Shown piece by piece: positions 18,862 to 27,310 of a stretch of 64,000 bases of DNA. Location: NCBI GenBank assembly GCA_963786805.1, contig CAWBAK010000006.1:1-64000 (forward strand), in the 5' to 3' direction. Both the position numbers and the translations under genes were made by a program. This stretch comes from CALGFI01 sp963786805 (GTDB lineage: Bacteria > Actinomycetota > UBA4738 > HRBIN12). The notes below the pieces were generated by a model. That model was not told the DNA's origin. It saw nothing but the letters and a program-made list of their open reading frames with translations, and searched no databases. Within the stretch, counting starts at the first letter, position 1. Each line of letters opens with the position of its first letter.

Positions 18862-20570
18862 GCGCGCGCCTCGGGCAGGCACGGAAGCGAGTCCATGATC
18901 GAGGACGGGAAGGCCGCCTGGAAAACGGGGTCGCCGGCCTCGGCGGCCGGAACCGTCACGCCGGGGAGCGCCGTCTCGGCCTTCGTGAGCCCCATGACCC
19001 ACTCGCTCACCTCGTCGAGCGTGTGCCCGTTCTGCCGCAGCTCTGCTTCGTTCACGAACACCTGGGTCGGCTGGACCAGTTCGACCAGGTGAACGTCGTC
19101 GCCGTCGGTGTCGAAGGTCGCGTTGATCCCGGAGGCGATCGGGGTCGCCGAGATCGGGAACGCGCCGCTGATGTCGGGATCGGGGATCGAGCCGTGGTCG
19201 GCCGTCAGCACGAGCGCCCACTCGCCCTCGCCGACGGTCGCGTCGAGGAAGTCGACGAGCACCTCGAGCTGCTCGTCCTGCGACCGGACCGCGTCCTTCA
19301 TCTCGGGGCTGTTCACGGTCCACACGTGGCTGATGTAGTCGATCATCTTGAAGTTCACGAAGAGCAGGTCGGGTACGTCGTCGGCGCCGAAGCCCTCGCG
19401 CGAGATCAGTTCCATCAGCACGCGCGTCTGGTACGGGATGCGCGCCGGCGTGTCGAACCCCGACAGCAGCGGCGCGATCTCGTTCGCCCGCCAGCGCCCG
19501 TCGATCTGCCCGTCGGCGGCATCGACCGCGCGCACGTCATCCTCGAAGCCCGCGACCTCGTTGATGTAGTCCGGGAATCGGTAGTACGGCTGAAGGACGG
19601 GGGTGAGGTTCCACTCGAACCCCTCCGCTCCGAGCGTGTCTGCTCCCACCTTCTCGCGGATCACCGCGATGTCCTGGTCGCCGCCTCCCCACATGGCGCC
19701 GTGACCCAGCATCCCCAGGTGGATGCTCACCGTCCCGAGCTCTCCGACCACCGGCTCGTTCCCCATCGCGATGTCGTACAGGTCGGCGAGGGTGGGATCG
19801 ATCAGGTACGCCGGGCCGAGGCTCCACGGCGTCGTGAGCTCATCCCCGATCCGGAGCCGGTGCGCCACGATGCCGTGATCGTCCGGAAAGGTGCCGGTGC
19901 CGATCGTCGCGTGCGTCTGCGCGGTCGAGGTGGGCGAGGTTCCCACCGTCGCGCGCTCGTACCACGCGCCCTGCGGGATGAGCGACTCGAGGTACGGCCA
20001 ATCGTCCGGCCAGCGGTCGAGGACGTTGCGGCCCGCCGCGTCCCACACCATCGTGACGACCAGCTTCGGAGGCGTGTCGTTCCCGGCGATCGCCTCGCGC
20101 ATCGGCGAGCCGTCACGGGTGGCGAACGGGAAGCCCAGGAGCGCCGCCTGCGTGGGGGCGATGCCCGCGAGCGTGACCGGCCGGTCCACGATGCCGGCCG
20201 GCGCGATGTGACCGGGTCCGTACCAGAACATCGGGATGTCCTGCGCGTAGGGCCAGGGGCCCACGTGCGGAAGGCCCGAGCCGACGAAGTTCGGCTCGAT
20301 CGGCAGGATCTGGAGCTCGGCGCTTCGGTCATCACGGTTCCCGCGCCAGGTGCGAAGGAGCCACTCGTGTGGGAGGGAACAGGCGAGGTCGGCCAGCCGC
20401 CCGCTCGCGAGCTGGCCCTGCGGGGCCGTGGATCCTTGGTCTTCTTCGGGCTGCGCGCCCTCCGACTGCGAAGACGGGGTCCCGGGCGCATCGCCGCCAC
20501 CGCTGGTGCACGCCGCACCGAGCACGAACAGGGCGGCGAGCAGCGCGACAACGCGACGGGAGGGGGTCAC
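18858..20570 (-). CDS. Alkaline-phosphatase-superfamily lipoprotein, paralogue 3
   Basis: 570 residues from a GTG at 20570 (MTPSRRVVALLAALFVLGAAC), chosen because it leaves a normal lipoprotein signal with lipobox GAAC. An in-frame GTG at 20591 would add seven residues. Has VWDAAGRNVLDRWPDDWP, nucleophile region TSPTSTAQTHATIGTG with HGIV downstream, DLLFVNFKMIDYISHVW and LTADHGSIPD, i.e. a full set of superfamily motifs. Ends in LPCLPEARA. It is the first gene of the minus-strand run and is divergent, about 77 bp apart, from the degenerate homologue at 20648. Confidence 0.88.
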   Translation of the reverse strand: MTPSRRVVALLAALFVLGAACTSGGGDAPGTPSSQSEGAQPEEDQGSTAPQGQLASGRLADLACSLPHEWLLRTWRGNRDDRSAELQILPIEPNFVGSGLPHVGPWPYAQDIPMFWYGPGHIAPAGIVDRPVTLAGIAPTQAALLGFPFATRDGSPMREAIAGNDTPPKLVVTMVWDAAGRNVLDRWPDDWPYLESLIPQGAWYERATVGTSPTSTAQTHATIGTGTFPDDHGIVAHRLRIGDELTTPWSLGPAYLIDPTLADLYDIAMGNEPVVGELGTVSIHLGMLGHGAMWGGGDQDIAVIREKVGADTLGAEGFEWNLTPVLQPYYRFPDYINEVAGFEDDVRAVDAADGQIDGRWRANEIAPLLSGFDTPARIPYQTRVLMELISREGFGADDVPDLLFVNFKMIDYISHVWTVNSPEMKDAVRSQDEQLEVLVDFLDATVGEGEWALVLTADHGSIPDPDISGAFPISATPIASGINATFDTDGDDVHLVELVQPTQVFVNEAELRQNGHTLDEVSEWVMGLTKAETALPGVTVPAAEAGDPVFQAAFPSSIMDSLPCLPEARA

Positions 20571-20634
20571 GAACGAGATACGAAACACCACGCAGCGTGG
20601 AACGACAACCCACGGCGAAACGCAGGTTCCGCGG

Positions 20635-20640
20635 TAGCGT
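20635..20640 (+). promoter_or_regulatory. Putative -10 box (TAGCGT) of a leaderless transcript
   Basis: TAGCGT ends 7 nt before the GTG at 20648, with no Shine-Dalgarno in between. Confidence 0.35.
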
Positions 20641-20647
20641 GAGGCGC

Positions 20648-22006
20648 GTGTCCGGACGACGACTGCTCACGCTGCTCGTCGTGCTGGCGGCGATCGGCCT
20701 TCCCGCGGGCGTGCTGCAGGCGCTCTGCGTGGGCAGATCGTGCGAGGCCGAACGCGGTGAACCATCTCGGGTTCCTTTCTGTCCGCTCCCCGCGGCCCTT
20801 CGCGACCTGATCGCCGGCGGGTATCGGGAGGGACGATCGCCGGACATCCTCGGCGTGGTTCAGAGCACAACACCCGTGTTCACGGAGATCGGCGGCACCC
20901 GGCTGTCCTGGCCCGGGATTGACACCGCCGTCGATGACCTCGCCGTCCCCCTCGCGTTCGCCGGTGCCGGGGTGCGTCGCGGCATCGAGCTGCCGTCGGG
21001 GGTGACGCTCGACCGCGTCGCGCCGACGATCGCGGAGGTCCTTGGATTCGAGCGACCCTTCCCGAACGTCCGCTCCGGGACGGCGATCGACGGCATCGCC
21101 GGCGGCGATCCACCCACGCTCGTGGTGTTGATCGGATGGAAGGGCATCGGCGCCGTGGATCTCGTCGGCCCACCCGGACGACTGGCCGTTCCTCGCTTCG
21201 TTGCTCGACGAAGGCGCGGGGACGCTCGTGGCCTCGACCGGCTCGCTGCCGCTCGATCCCGCGGCCACACTCGCGACGCTCGGCACGGGCGGCCTTCCCT
21301 CTCAACACGGGATCACGGGTTCCTTCGTCCGGAACGAGACGGGCGAGGTCGTCGCCGCGTTCGGCACCGGCGCGCCGGTGCCCGTCATCGCGACCCTCGC
21401 CGACGACCTCGATGCCCCCTCCTCGCCGGGCGTTCGGTCCCCGTACGAGCAGCGTCCGGTCATCTCGCTGGTCGCGACCGACGACCGCGATCGAGGACTC
21501 ATCGGTGGGGATTGGTACGAGAACCACGACTCCGACCGCGTGATCCTCGCCGTCGGGGCGGACGCCGTGTCGTCCGCACGGTCGTTGCTGAGCGACCTCC
21601 GCGACGACGGCGTGCCGGATCTGCTCGGCGTGGTGCTCGACGGATCCGTCCGTTCGATGGATCGTCGCAGCGAGCAGATCGCTACGGCGGCAGAAGATGC
21701 CACGCCCGGGTCGGCGCTCGTCGTCGTCGCGGGAACAGGAGCCGAAGCGAGCTCGACATCAGGGGATCCCGACGGTGCGCTCGTTGCCGCCGTCGAGGAC
21801 GCGGTGCCCGGCGACGCGCCGGCCGTGGTGGCCACGGTCCCCGGCGGCATCTTCCTGGATCAGCGCGCGCTCACGGAGGCCCGTGTCTCCGGCCAGGTCG
21901 CGGTCGACGCCCTCCTCGGCGTGACGAGCTCGGACGGGCGGGAGATGATGGCCGACGCGTTCCAGGGCTTCGCCGTTTCGTTCGCGAGGTACTGCTGAAC
22001 CCATGA
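20648..22006 (+). CDS. Degenerate alkaline-phosphatase-like exported protein (probable pseudoenzyme; one frame break)
   Basis: Start GTG at 20648 with an N-terminal hydrophobic signal (LLTLLVVLAAIGLPAGVLQA). A frame change near 21160 links GWKGIGAVDLVG to HPDDWPFLASLLDEGAG, which aligns with the paralogues (WPDDWPYLESLI). About 450 residues. Compared with its neighbours every catalytic motif is altered: the first metal Asp (VWDAAG) is replaced in LIGWKGIG, the nucleophile region reads LDPAATLATLGTGG, and TADHG is VAGTGAE. GLPSQHGI and PDLLGVVLDG keep the overall fold. It ends AVSFARYC, stopping near 21998-22000; the frame's limit is before the permease at 22018. Best read as a non-catalytic family member, perhaps a partner of the active enzymes. 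Confidence 0.7.
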   Translation: MSGRRLLTLLVVLAAIGLPAGVLQALCVGRSCEAERGEPSRVPFCPLPAALRDLIAGGYREGRSPDILGVVQSTTPVFTEIGGTRLSWPGIDTAVDDLAVPLAFAGAGVRRGIELPSGVTLDRVAPTIAEVLGFERPFPNVRSGTAIDGIAGGDPPTLVVLIGWKGIGAVDLVGPPGRLAVPRFVARRRRGDARGLDRLAAARSRGHTRDARHGRPSLSTRDHGFLRPERDGRGRRRVRHRRAGARHRDPRRRPRCPLLAGRSVPVRAASGHLAGRDRRPRSRTHRWGLVREPRLRPRDPRRRGGRRVVRTVVAERPPRRRRAGSARRGARRIRPFDGSSQRADRYGGRRCHARVGARRRRGNRSRSELDIRGSRRCARCRRRGRGARRRAGRGGHGPRRHLPGSARAHGGPCLRPGRGRRPPRRDELGRAGDDGRRVPGLRRFVREVLLNP

Positions 22007-22017
22007 GGAGCGACTGA

Positions 22018-23022
22018 ATGGCCCTCGTCGCGCGCGGACAGCGGCGTGTCGGAACCCGCGCCGCGCTGATCGCCGCGGGAGTGGTCCTCCTTTGCGCCGT
22101 CGCCGTCCGGCTGGCGGACCCGCAACGCGTCGAATGGGTCCGCACGTACCTCGTGATCTTCGGCTCGCTCCTCGTTCAGGCCCTGCCGTTCGTGATGCTC
22201 GGCGCGCTCGCCGCTGCGCTCGTCGAGGTGTTCGTGCCGATCGGGACGCTCGAGCGGCTCGGCCGTCTGCCCCGGCCGTTGCAGCTGCCGACGGCGGCGC
22301 TCGCGGGACTCGCCTTCCCGATCTGCGAGTGCGGGTCCGTGCCGGTCGCGCGCCGCCTCGCTCAGCGCGGGCTGATGCCATCCGCGGCGGTGACGTTCAT
22401 GCTCGCCGCCCCGGTGATCAATCCGGTCGTGATCGCCTCGACGTTCGTCGCCTATCGGGGACGCACGACCACGTGGACGATGGTGGGCGGCCGGTTCCTG
22501 CTGGGGATGCTCGTCGCGATCGCGGTCGGCTGGGTGGTCGGGAGCCGCACCACCGACGAGTTGTTGAAGCCGAACCCCGAGGAGGAGCGCGAGCACCTCA
22601 CGCATCTCGCCCGGCCCGAGGCGCGCTGGCGGCGGTTCTTCGTGCACCTCGGCAACGACTTCCTCTTCATGGGGCGGTACCTGATCCTCGGCGCGATGAT
22701 CGCCGCCGCGATCCAGACCTTCCTGCCCGCCTCGGTGCTCATCAGCGTGGCGGACGTCCCGGTGGTGTCGATCGTCGTGATGATGGTGCTCGCGGCGGCG
22801 CTCTCGCTCTGCTCCGAGTCCGACGCGTTCGTCGCGGCTTCGTTCGTCCAGTTCGGGCCCTCGGCACAGCTCGCGTTCCTCGTATCGGGGCCGATGGTCG
22901 ACGCGAAGCTCGTGACCCTATACGCGGGGACGTTCCGCCGCGGGTTCGTGCGCGCCCTCGTCGTCGGGGTCTTCGCGGCGACCCTCGTCGGCGCGTTGTG
23001 GGTCGGGGTGCTCGCCGGATGA
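22018..23022 (+). CDS. YraQ/ArsP_1-family permease (formerly DUF318)
   Basis: 334 residues, eight or so TM helices. The first half contains the family motif FPICECGSVPVARRL with paired Cys, followed by AAPVINPVVIASTF; the second half repeats the motif as SLCSESDAFVAASFV. These paired C-x-C/S motifs are diagnostic of the ArsP_1 (YraQ/YcgR) permeases, some of which export trivalent organoarsenicals. Its stop overlaps the start of the TIGR03943-type protein by ATGA, a conserved two-gene arrangement. A metal- or metalloid-linked role is family-based inference. Confidence 0.9.
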   Translation: MALVARGQRRVGTRAALIAAGVVLLCAVAVRLADPQRVEWVRTYLVIFGSLLVQALPFVMLGALAAALVEVFVPIGTLERLGRLPRPLQLPTAALAGLAFPICECGSVPVARRLAQRGLMPSAAVTFMLAAPVINPVVIASTFVAYRGRTTTWTMVGGRFLLGMLVAIAVGWVVGSRTTDELLKPNPEEEREHLTHLARPEARWRRFFVHLGNDFLFMGRYLILGAMIAAAIQTFLPASVLISVADVPVVSIVVMMVLAAALSLCSESDAFVAASFVQFGPSAQLAFLVSGPMVDAKLVTLYAGTFRRGFVRALVVGVFAATLVGALWVGVLAG

Positions 23023-23758
23023 GCGACACCCGCGACGGAGCCGTCGGGCCGGAGCTGCGCTGGAGCCCGGTGCGGGTCGCGGGCACCGTCGTGCTCGGGG
23101 CGTGGGCGGTGCTCTTCTGGTTCCTCCTCGCGTCCGGCAGGGATGCGTTCTACCTCTCGACGCGGACCGAGTGGGTCGTGCCCGTCGCGGCGGTCCTGCT
23201 CAGCCTGGCCACCTTCGGCCGGCTCGCCTCAGCCCGCGCCGCGCAAACGGAGCCGCTTCGGAGCCGCGAGCTCGGTGTCATGATCGCGATGGTCGTCCCG
23301 GTGCTCCTGATCACGATCCTCCCGCCGGCGACGCTCGGATCGTTCTCGGCCGGCAAGCGTTCCGCCGTCGCCGGCGCCGGGTTCTCGGCATCGGCCGGCG
23401 ACATCGCGACCGGCGACCTGACGCTCGTCGACGTCGCCACGGCCCAGACGACCCCCGAGGGCGAGCGGGCGCTCGCGAGACGCGCCGGCGAGCAGGTCGA
23501 CATTCGTCGGTTTCGTCACGCGGTACCAGGACACGCCCGCCGACGAGTTCCTGCTGACGCGATACGTCGTGAGCTGTTGCGTCGCGGACGCAACGGTTGC
23601 TCAGGTTCGGGTTGTGAACGTGACTCCGGGCGCGCTTCGAGGACAACGAGTGGGTCGAGGTCACCGGCACGATCTATCCGATCGGGCGCGAGGTGATCGT
23701 GAACGCGTCGACGATCCTGGACGTGCCGCGACCGGAACGCCCGTACCTCTCCGCCTAG
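23019..23758 (+). CDS. TIGR03943/DUF1980 (YcgQ-type) membrane protein, two frame breaks
   Basis: Starts ATG 23019 within the permease stop. Two TM helices near the N-terminus (TVVLGAWAVLFWFLLASG; VPVAAVLLSLATFGRL), a third around residues 85-105, then a soluble domain. Conserved family pieces VGFVTRYQDTPADEFLLTRY, VVSCCVADATVAQVRV and NEWVEVTGTIYP appear only after frame changes near 23503 and 23630; the true end is the TAG at 23756. About 245 residues repaired. This family nearly always accompanies a YraQ-type permease, and the partnership here is intact. The CC pair may bind metal. Confidence 0.85.
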
Positions 23759-23775
23759 CGCTCACACGGGTCGTG

Positions 23776-23781
23776 TAGCCT
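23776..23781 (+). promoter_or_regulatory. Putative -10 box (TAGCCT) of a leaderless transcript
   Basis: TAGCCT ends 7 nt before the GTG at 23789 and there is no ribosome-binding site. Same geometry as at 20635 and 24993. Confidence 0.4.
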
Positions 23782-23788
23782 CCGCGCC

Positions 23789-24550
23789 GTGATCGGGGCG
23801 ACCGCGTCCGTGTGGGGCAGCACGCTTGCAGCGGTCTTCGCCGTGAGCCTGATCTCACTGGTCGGGATCCTCGGACTGGTCGCGCGCGAAGCGCTGCTTC
23901 GCCGGCTCCTCCCGCTCTTGGTCAGCTTCGCCGTCGGCGCGCTCCTCGGAGACGCGCTCTTCCACATCCTGCCCGAGCTCGCGGAGGACGGAGGGTTGAC
24001 GACGGGCATCTCGACCGTCGTGGTCGGCGCGATGGTCTTCTTCTTCGTCCTCGAGAAGTTCATCCACCTTCATCACCAGCTCGGATCCCCGGGTCAGGGG
24101 CACATCCACCCGGTCGCCCTCAACAATCTCCTGGGCGACGGGATCCACAACTTCGTCGACGGCGCGATCATCGCGGGTGCCTTCCTCATCGACGCGCGGC
24201 TCGGAGTCGCGACCACCGCCGCCGTCGCGTTCCACGAGATCCCGCAGGAGATCGGCGACCTCGGCATCCTCGTCCATGCGGGACTGACGCCGCGAAGGGC
24301 CGTGATCTACAACCTCGCCTCCGCGCTCACGGCCGTGCTCGGTGCCGTCCTCACGCTCGCCTTGCAGGACGCCGTCGGTGGCCTGGAGCGGCCGCTGCTC
24401 GCGATGTCGGCGGGCGCGTTCATCTACATCGCCGGTGCCGACCTGATCCCGGAGCTGCACCGCGCCACCGACCTCCGCACGTCATTGATGCAGTTCGTCG
24501 GCGTGATCGGCGGCTTCGCGACGATGGCGGCGCTCCTGCTGTTCGAGTAG
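23789..24550 (+). CDS. ZIP-family divalent metal transporter
   Basis: 253 residues, eight TM helices, His-rich loop between TM3 and TM4 (FIHLHHQLGSPGQGHIHP). The two metal-transport helices carry NNLLGDGIHNFVDGAII and AFHEIPQEIGDLGIL, the HNxxDG and HExPxExxD signatures of the ZIP/ZupT group. Takes up Zn2+ or similar ions across the inner membrane. Starts at a GTG at 23789, probably leaderless. Follows the permease pair, so the area has a metal-handling flavour. Confidence 0.92.
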   Translation: MIGATASVWGSTLAAVFAVSLISLVGILGLVAREALLRRLLPLLVSFAVGALLGDALFHILPELAEDGGLTTGISTVVVGAMVFFFVLEKFIHLHHQLGSPGQGHIHPVALNNLLGDGIHNFVDGAIIAGAFLIDARLGVATTAAVAFHEIPQEIGDLGILVHAGLTPRRAVIYNLASALTAVLGAVLTLALQDAVGGLERPLLAMSAGAFIYIAGADLIPELHRATDLRTSLMQFVGVIGGFATMAALLLFE

Positions 24551-24573
24551 CGAGCTCCGCGCAGCCCGGCGAG

Positions 24574-24963
24574 TCAGGACCGCGTGCGTCGAAGCGCCTT
24601 CTCGGCTGCGGCTCGTGCGGCCGAAGACCCGAAACCGAGCTGCCGGGCGCGTCGCGCGTAGGCTTCCGCAGCCTCGGCGAGGCGCGCATCGCCGTCGCCG
24701 GCCGATGCCGAGAACCGCTCCGAGACGAAGGTTCCTCGGCGGCCACGTCCGACGATCGAGCCCTCGGACGTGAGATCGCGATAGGCCTTGGCGACCGTGT
24801 TGGGCGCGATCTCCAGCTCGGCGGCCAGGTCTCGGACCGTCGGCAACCGCTCGCCGGGTGCAAGGCGGCCGGATGCGATCCGCGCCGCGAGCGCGGAGCG
24901 GAGCTGCTCGGAGAGCGGTTCTCGGGCCGACGGGTCGAGGCGGATCCTCACCGCATCCATCAT
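24574..24963 (-). CDS. GntR-family regulator, short YtrA type
   Basis: 129 residues from an ATG at 24963 (a second ATG follows at once). Winged helix: EPLSEQLRSALAARIASGRL, APGERLPTVRDLAAELEIAP, NTVAKAYRDL and GRGRRGTFV, followed by only about 45 residues with no ligand-binding domain. This is the YtrA subfamily, which usually represses ABC-transporter or envelope-stress operons. Here no ABC transporter adjoins. It is divergent from the LLM flavoenzyme gene, 42 bp away, whose promoter it may control. Confidence 0.88.
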   Translation of the reverse strand: MMDAVRIRLDPSAREPLSEQLRSALAARIASGRLAPGERLPTVRDLAAELEIAPNTVAKAYRDLTSEGSIVGRGRRGTFVSERFSASAGDGDARLAEAAEAYARRARQLGFGSSAARAAAEKALRRTRS

Positions 24964-24992
24964 GCCTGCTCGGTCGAGCTCCGGCGCGCGTG

Positions 24993-24998
24993 TACCGT
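24993..24998 (+). promoter_or_regulatory. Putative -10 box (TACCGT) of a leaderless transcript
   Basis: TACCGT ends 7 nt before the ATG at 25006; the intervening GTCGCCG is not a Shine-Dalgarno. It lies between two divergent genes. Confidence 0.4.
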
Positions 24999-25005
24999 GT
25001 CGCCG

Positions 25006-26044
25006 ATGACCGTTCGGGTCGGGATCGGGCTGTTCACAGGCCAGGTGCCCGCGGACTCGTCCCGCACCTTCGCGCAGGAGTACGGCGAGACGTTGGAGCT
25101 CGTCCGCCTCGCGGAGGCCGCGGGCTTCGACTCGGCGTGGGTGAGCGAGCACCACGGCGTCTCCGACGGCTACCTCCCGTCGTTGCTGCCGATGCTGGCG
25201 GCGTTCGCGGCGTCGACCGAGCGCATCCTGCTCGGCACCGGGATCGTGCTCGCGCCGTTCCACGACCCGCTGCGCCTCGCCGAGGACTCGGCCGTCGTCG
25301 ACCAGCTCTCCGGCGGCAGGCTCCTGCTGGGCCTCGGGATCGGCTGGCGCGAGGAGGAGTTCCGCATGTTCGGCGTTCCCCGTAGCGAGCGGGCGGTTCG
25401 GACCGAGGAGACGATCGAGATCCTGCGCCGGGCGTGGACGGGCAGGCGCTTCTCCTTCGAGGGACGCGCGTTCCGCTACGACCGCGTGAAGGTCACGCCG
25501 CCGCCCGCCCGGCTCACCGGGATCCCGATCTACCTCGGCGGCTACGCCGACAAGGCCGTCCGTCGGGCCGGGCGACTCGCCGACGGATACGTCGCGGACG
25601 CGGCGCCCGAAGACGTGCAGCGGTACGTATCGCTCGTCGAGGAGAGCGCGCGAGGCGCCGGGCGCGACCCGTCGACGCTCGCGCTGGTGCTGCTCCAGAA
25701 CGCGTTCGTCCAGAGCCGACGGCGATGCCTGGGAGACGGTCGCCGGCGGGGTGGCACATCAGTTCGGCGCGTACGACGCGTGGGACGCCGGAGCAGACAC
25801 GCCGGCGAACGACTCGCTGACGATCGGCGCCGCCCGACGAGGCCGAGCTCCGCAAGTTCACGCCGGCCGGGACGCCCGAGGAGGTGCGCCGAGCCGGCTG
25901 AAGGAGATCGTCGCGCCGTTCGCCGACCACCCCGACGTTCACCTGGTCGTGCGGCTGCACTACCCCGGCATGGATCTCGACACCGCAGCTCGCGCGGTCG
26001 AGCTCTTCGCAGCCGAGGTCATGCCCGCCCTGAAAGCGACCTAG
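25006..26044 (+). CDS. LLM-class flavin-dependent (luciferase-like) oxidoreductase, frame breaks in C-terminal half
   Basis: TIM-barrel F420- or FMN-dependent oxidoreductase. From ATG 25006: LVRLAEAAGFDSAWVSEHHG (about 34-53, the family hallmark, includes the EHH), AFAASTERILLGTGIVLAP, GRLLLGLGIGWREEEFRMFGV and PIYLGGYADKAVRRAGRLADG. Frame changes are needed near 25716 (to DGDAWETVAGGVAHQFGAYD), 25830 (DEAELRKFTPAGTPEEVRR) and 25898 (LKEIVAPFADHPDVHLVVR). About 345 residues, the usual length, when repaired. Substrate and cofactor cannot be fixed. The stop overlaps the convergent MutY stop. Confidence 0.87.
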
Positions 26045-26920
26045 CCGCGCGCGAGCCGGACCCTGCCGGCGGGCCGACCCGCGAGGGCCGCCGGACCGGC
26101 CTCGACGAGCCCGTCGCGCCGAAGCGCGTCGACGGCTTCTCGGACCCGGTCGGGCGAGTACCCGGTGCCCCGAGCGATCGCACCCAGCGACCAAGACCCG
26201 CCCCGGCGGAGCGCATCGACCACCGCCCCGCGCACCTGGCGTGATGAACCATCGAACCGGCCCTGCTTGCGCCGAGCCGGAACCGGCGTGGCGCCCTCGG
26301 CCAGGAACCGGCAGCCGAACGCGATCGGACAGGCGTCGCACCGCGGACGCGGGCGGCAGATCTCGCGACCGAGGTCCATGAGCGCCTGGTTCCAGGTCGC
26401 GGGATCGTCGCGGTCGAGCCACCGCTCGGCGAGCTTGCGCAGGTCGGCGATCGCGAGCTCCTCGGCGTCGCGCCCCGCCCGCACCCGCGCGACGACGCGC
26501 CGGACGTTCGTGTCGAGCGCCGCGACGGGTTCGCCGAACGCGAGCGATGCGACCGCCGCCGCCGTGTAGTCGCCGATGCCCGGGAGCCGGCGCAGGAGCA
26601 TCCGGGTCGCGCGGGAACCGCCCACCGTGCTCCCGGACCAGGGACCGCGCCGTCTCGGAGAGCGCCACCGCGCGGCGGTTGTACCCGAGCCCGGCCCACG
26701 AGCGCACGACGTCGTCCCGCGGGGCCCGCGCGAGGTCCTGCACGGTCGGGTACCGGTCGAGGAACCGCTCGAACGTCGGAGCGACACGCGAGGCCTGGGT
26801 CTGTTGGAGCATCACCTCGGAGACCAGGATCGCGTACGGATCGGTCGAGCCCCGCCAGGGGTATCGGCGCCGACGGGGACGGAACCAGGCACGCAGGGCT
26901 TCCGTGAGCGCGCGCGCCTC
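26041..26920 (-). CDS. mutY: A/G-specific adenine glycosylase (MutY-like), one frame break, start unresolved
   Basis: Removes adenine mispaired with 8-oxoguanine. WFRPRRRRYPWRG and SEVMLQQTQASRV (the MLQQTQ motif) lie near the N-terminus, then SWAGLGYNRRA. After a frame change near 26610 comes the HhH-GPD motif LRRLPGIGDYTAAAVASLAF with FGEPVAALDTNVRRV (catalytic Asp). The iron-sulfur loop C-X6-C-X2-C-X5-C is intact (CRPRPRCDACPIAFGC). The usual NUDIX-like C-terminal domain is absent, replaced by about 65 residues resembling a winged helix (GAIARGTGYSPDRVREAVDALRR read as two parts). No ATG, GTG or TTG is in frame just upstream of ALTEALRAWF, so the start coordinate is approximate. Confidence 0.85.
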
Positions 26921-26941
26921 GCTACGCTCCTCCCCGAGACC

Positions 26942-27310
26942 ATGGTCACCGTTCGCGACGTCATGAGCACCGACCTCGTGACCGTCGAACCCTCGACGAG
27001 CGTCGCCGAAGCCGCCACCGTCATGGGCGGGCGTCACGTCGGATCCGCCATCGTGCTCGGAGACGGCGGTATCAGCGGGATCTTCACCGAGCGCGATGTG
27101 CTTCGAGCCCTGGCGACCGACTTCGACGCGGCCCATCACGCCGTCGAGCAGTGGATGACCCGGGCGCCCGCGACGATCGCGCCCGAGGACGAGGTCCGCG
27201 AAGCCCGCGACCTGATGCTCGAACGCGGGTTCCGGCACCTCCCGGTCGTTGAGGACGGGAACCTCGTCGGCATCGTGTCGCTCCGAGACCTCTTCCGAGC
27301 CGAGCCCTAG
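26942..27310 (+). CDS. Tandem CBS-domain protein
   Basis: 122 residues from an ATG at 26942; two CBS motifs make one Bateman module. CBS1 is VRDVMSTDLVTVEPSTSVAEAA with IVLGDGGISGIFTERDVLRA; CBS2 is EQWMTRAPATIAPEDEVREA with HLPVVEDGNLVGIVSLRDL. Such stand-alone pairs bind adenosyl nucleotides and regulate partners. No partner domain is present. The 5' end overlaps the upstream part of the divergent MutY gene. A TACGCT about 13 nt before the ATG could be a -10 element. Confidence 0.9.
   Translation: MVTVRDVMSTDLVTVEPSTSVAEAATVMGGRHVGSAIVLGDGGISGIFTERDVLRALATDFDAAHHAVEQWMTRAPATIAPEDEVREARDLMLERGFRHLPVVEDGNLVGIVSLRDLFRAEP

Noticed and set aside
17064..20642. Uninterrupted 1192-codon plus-strand reading frame across the phosphatase genes
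   Set aside because: It is the complement of three genes with clear lipoprotein signals and catalytic motifs. Its translation is Arg/Asp/Val-rich with no domain, as expected for an antisense frame in high-GC DNA.
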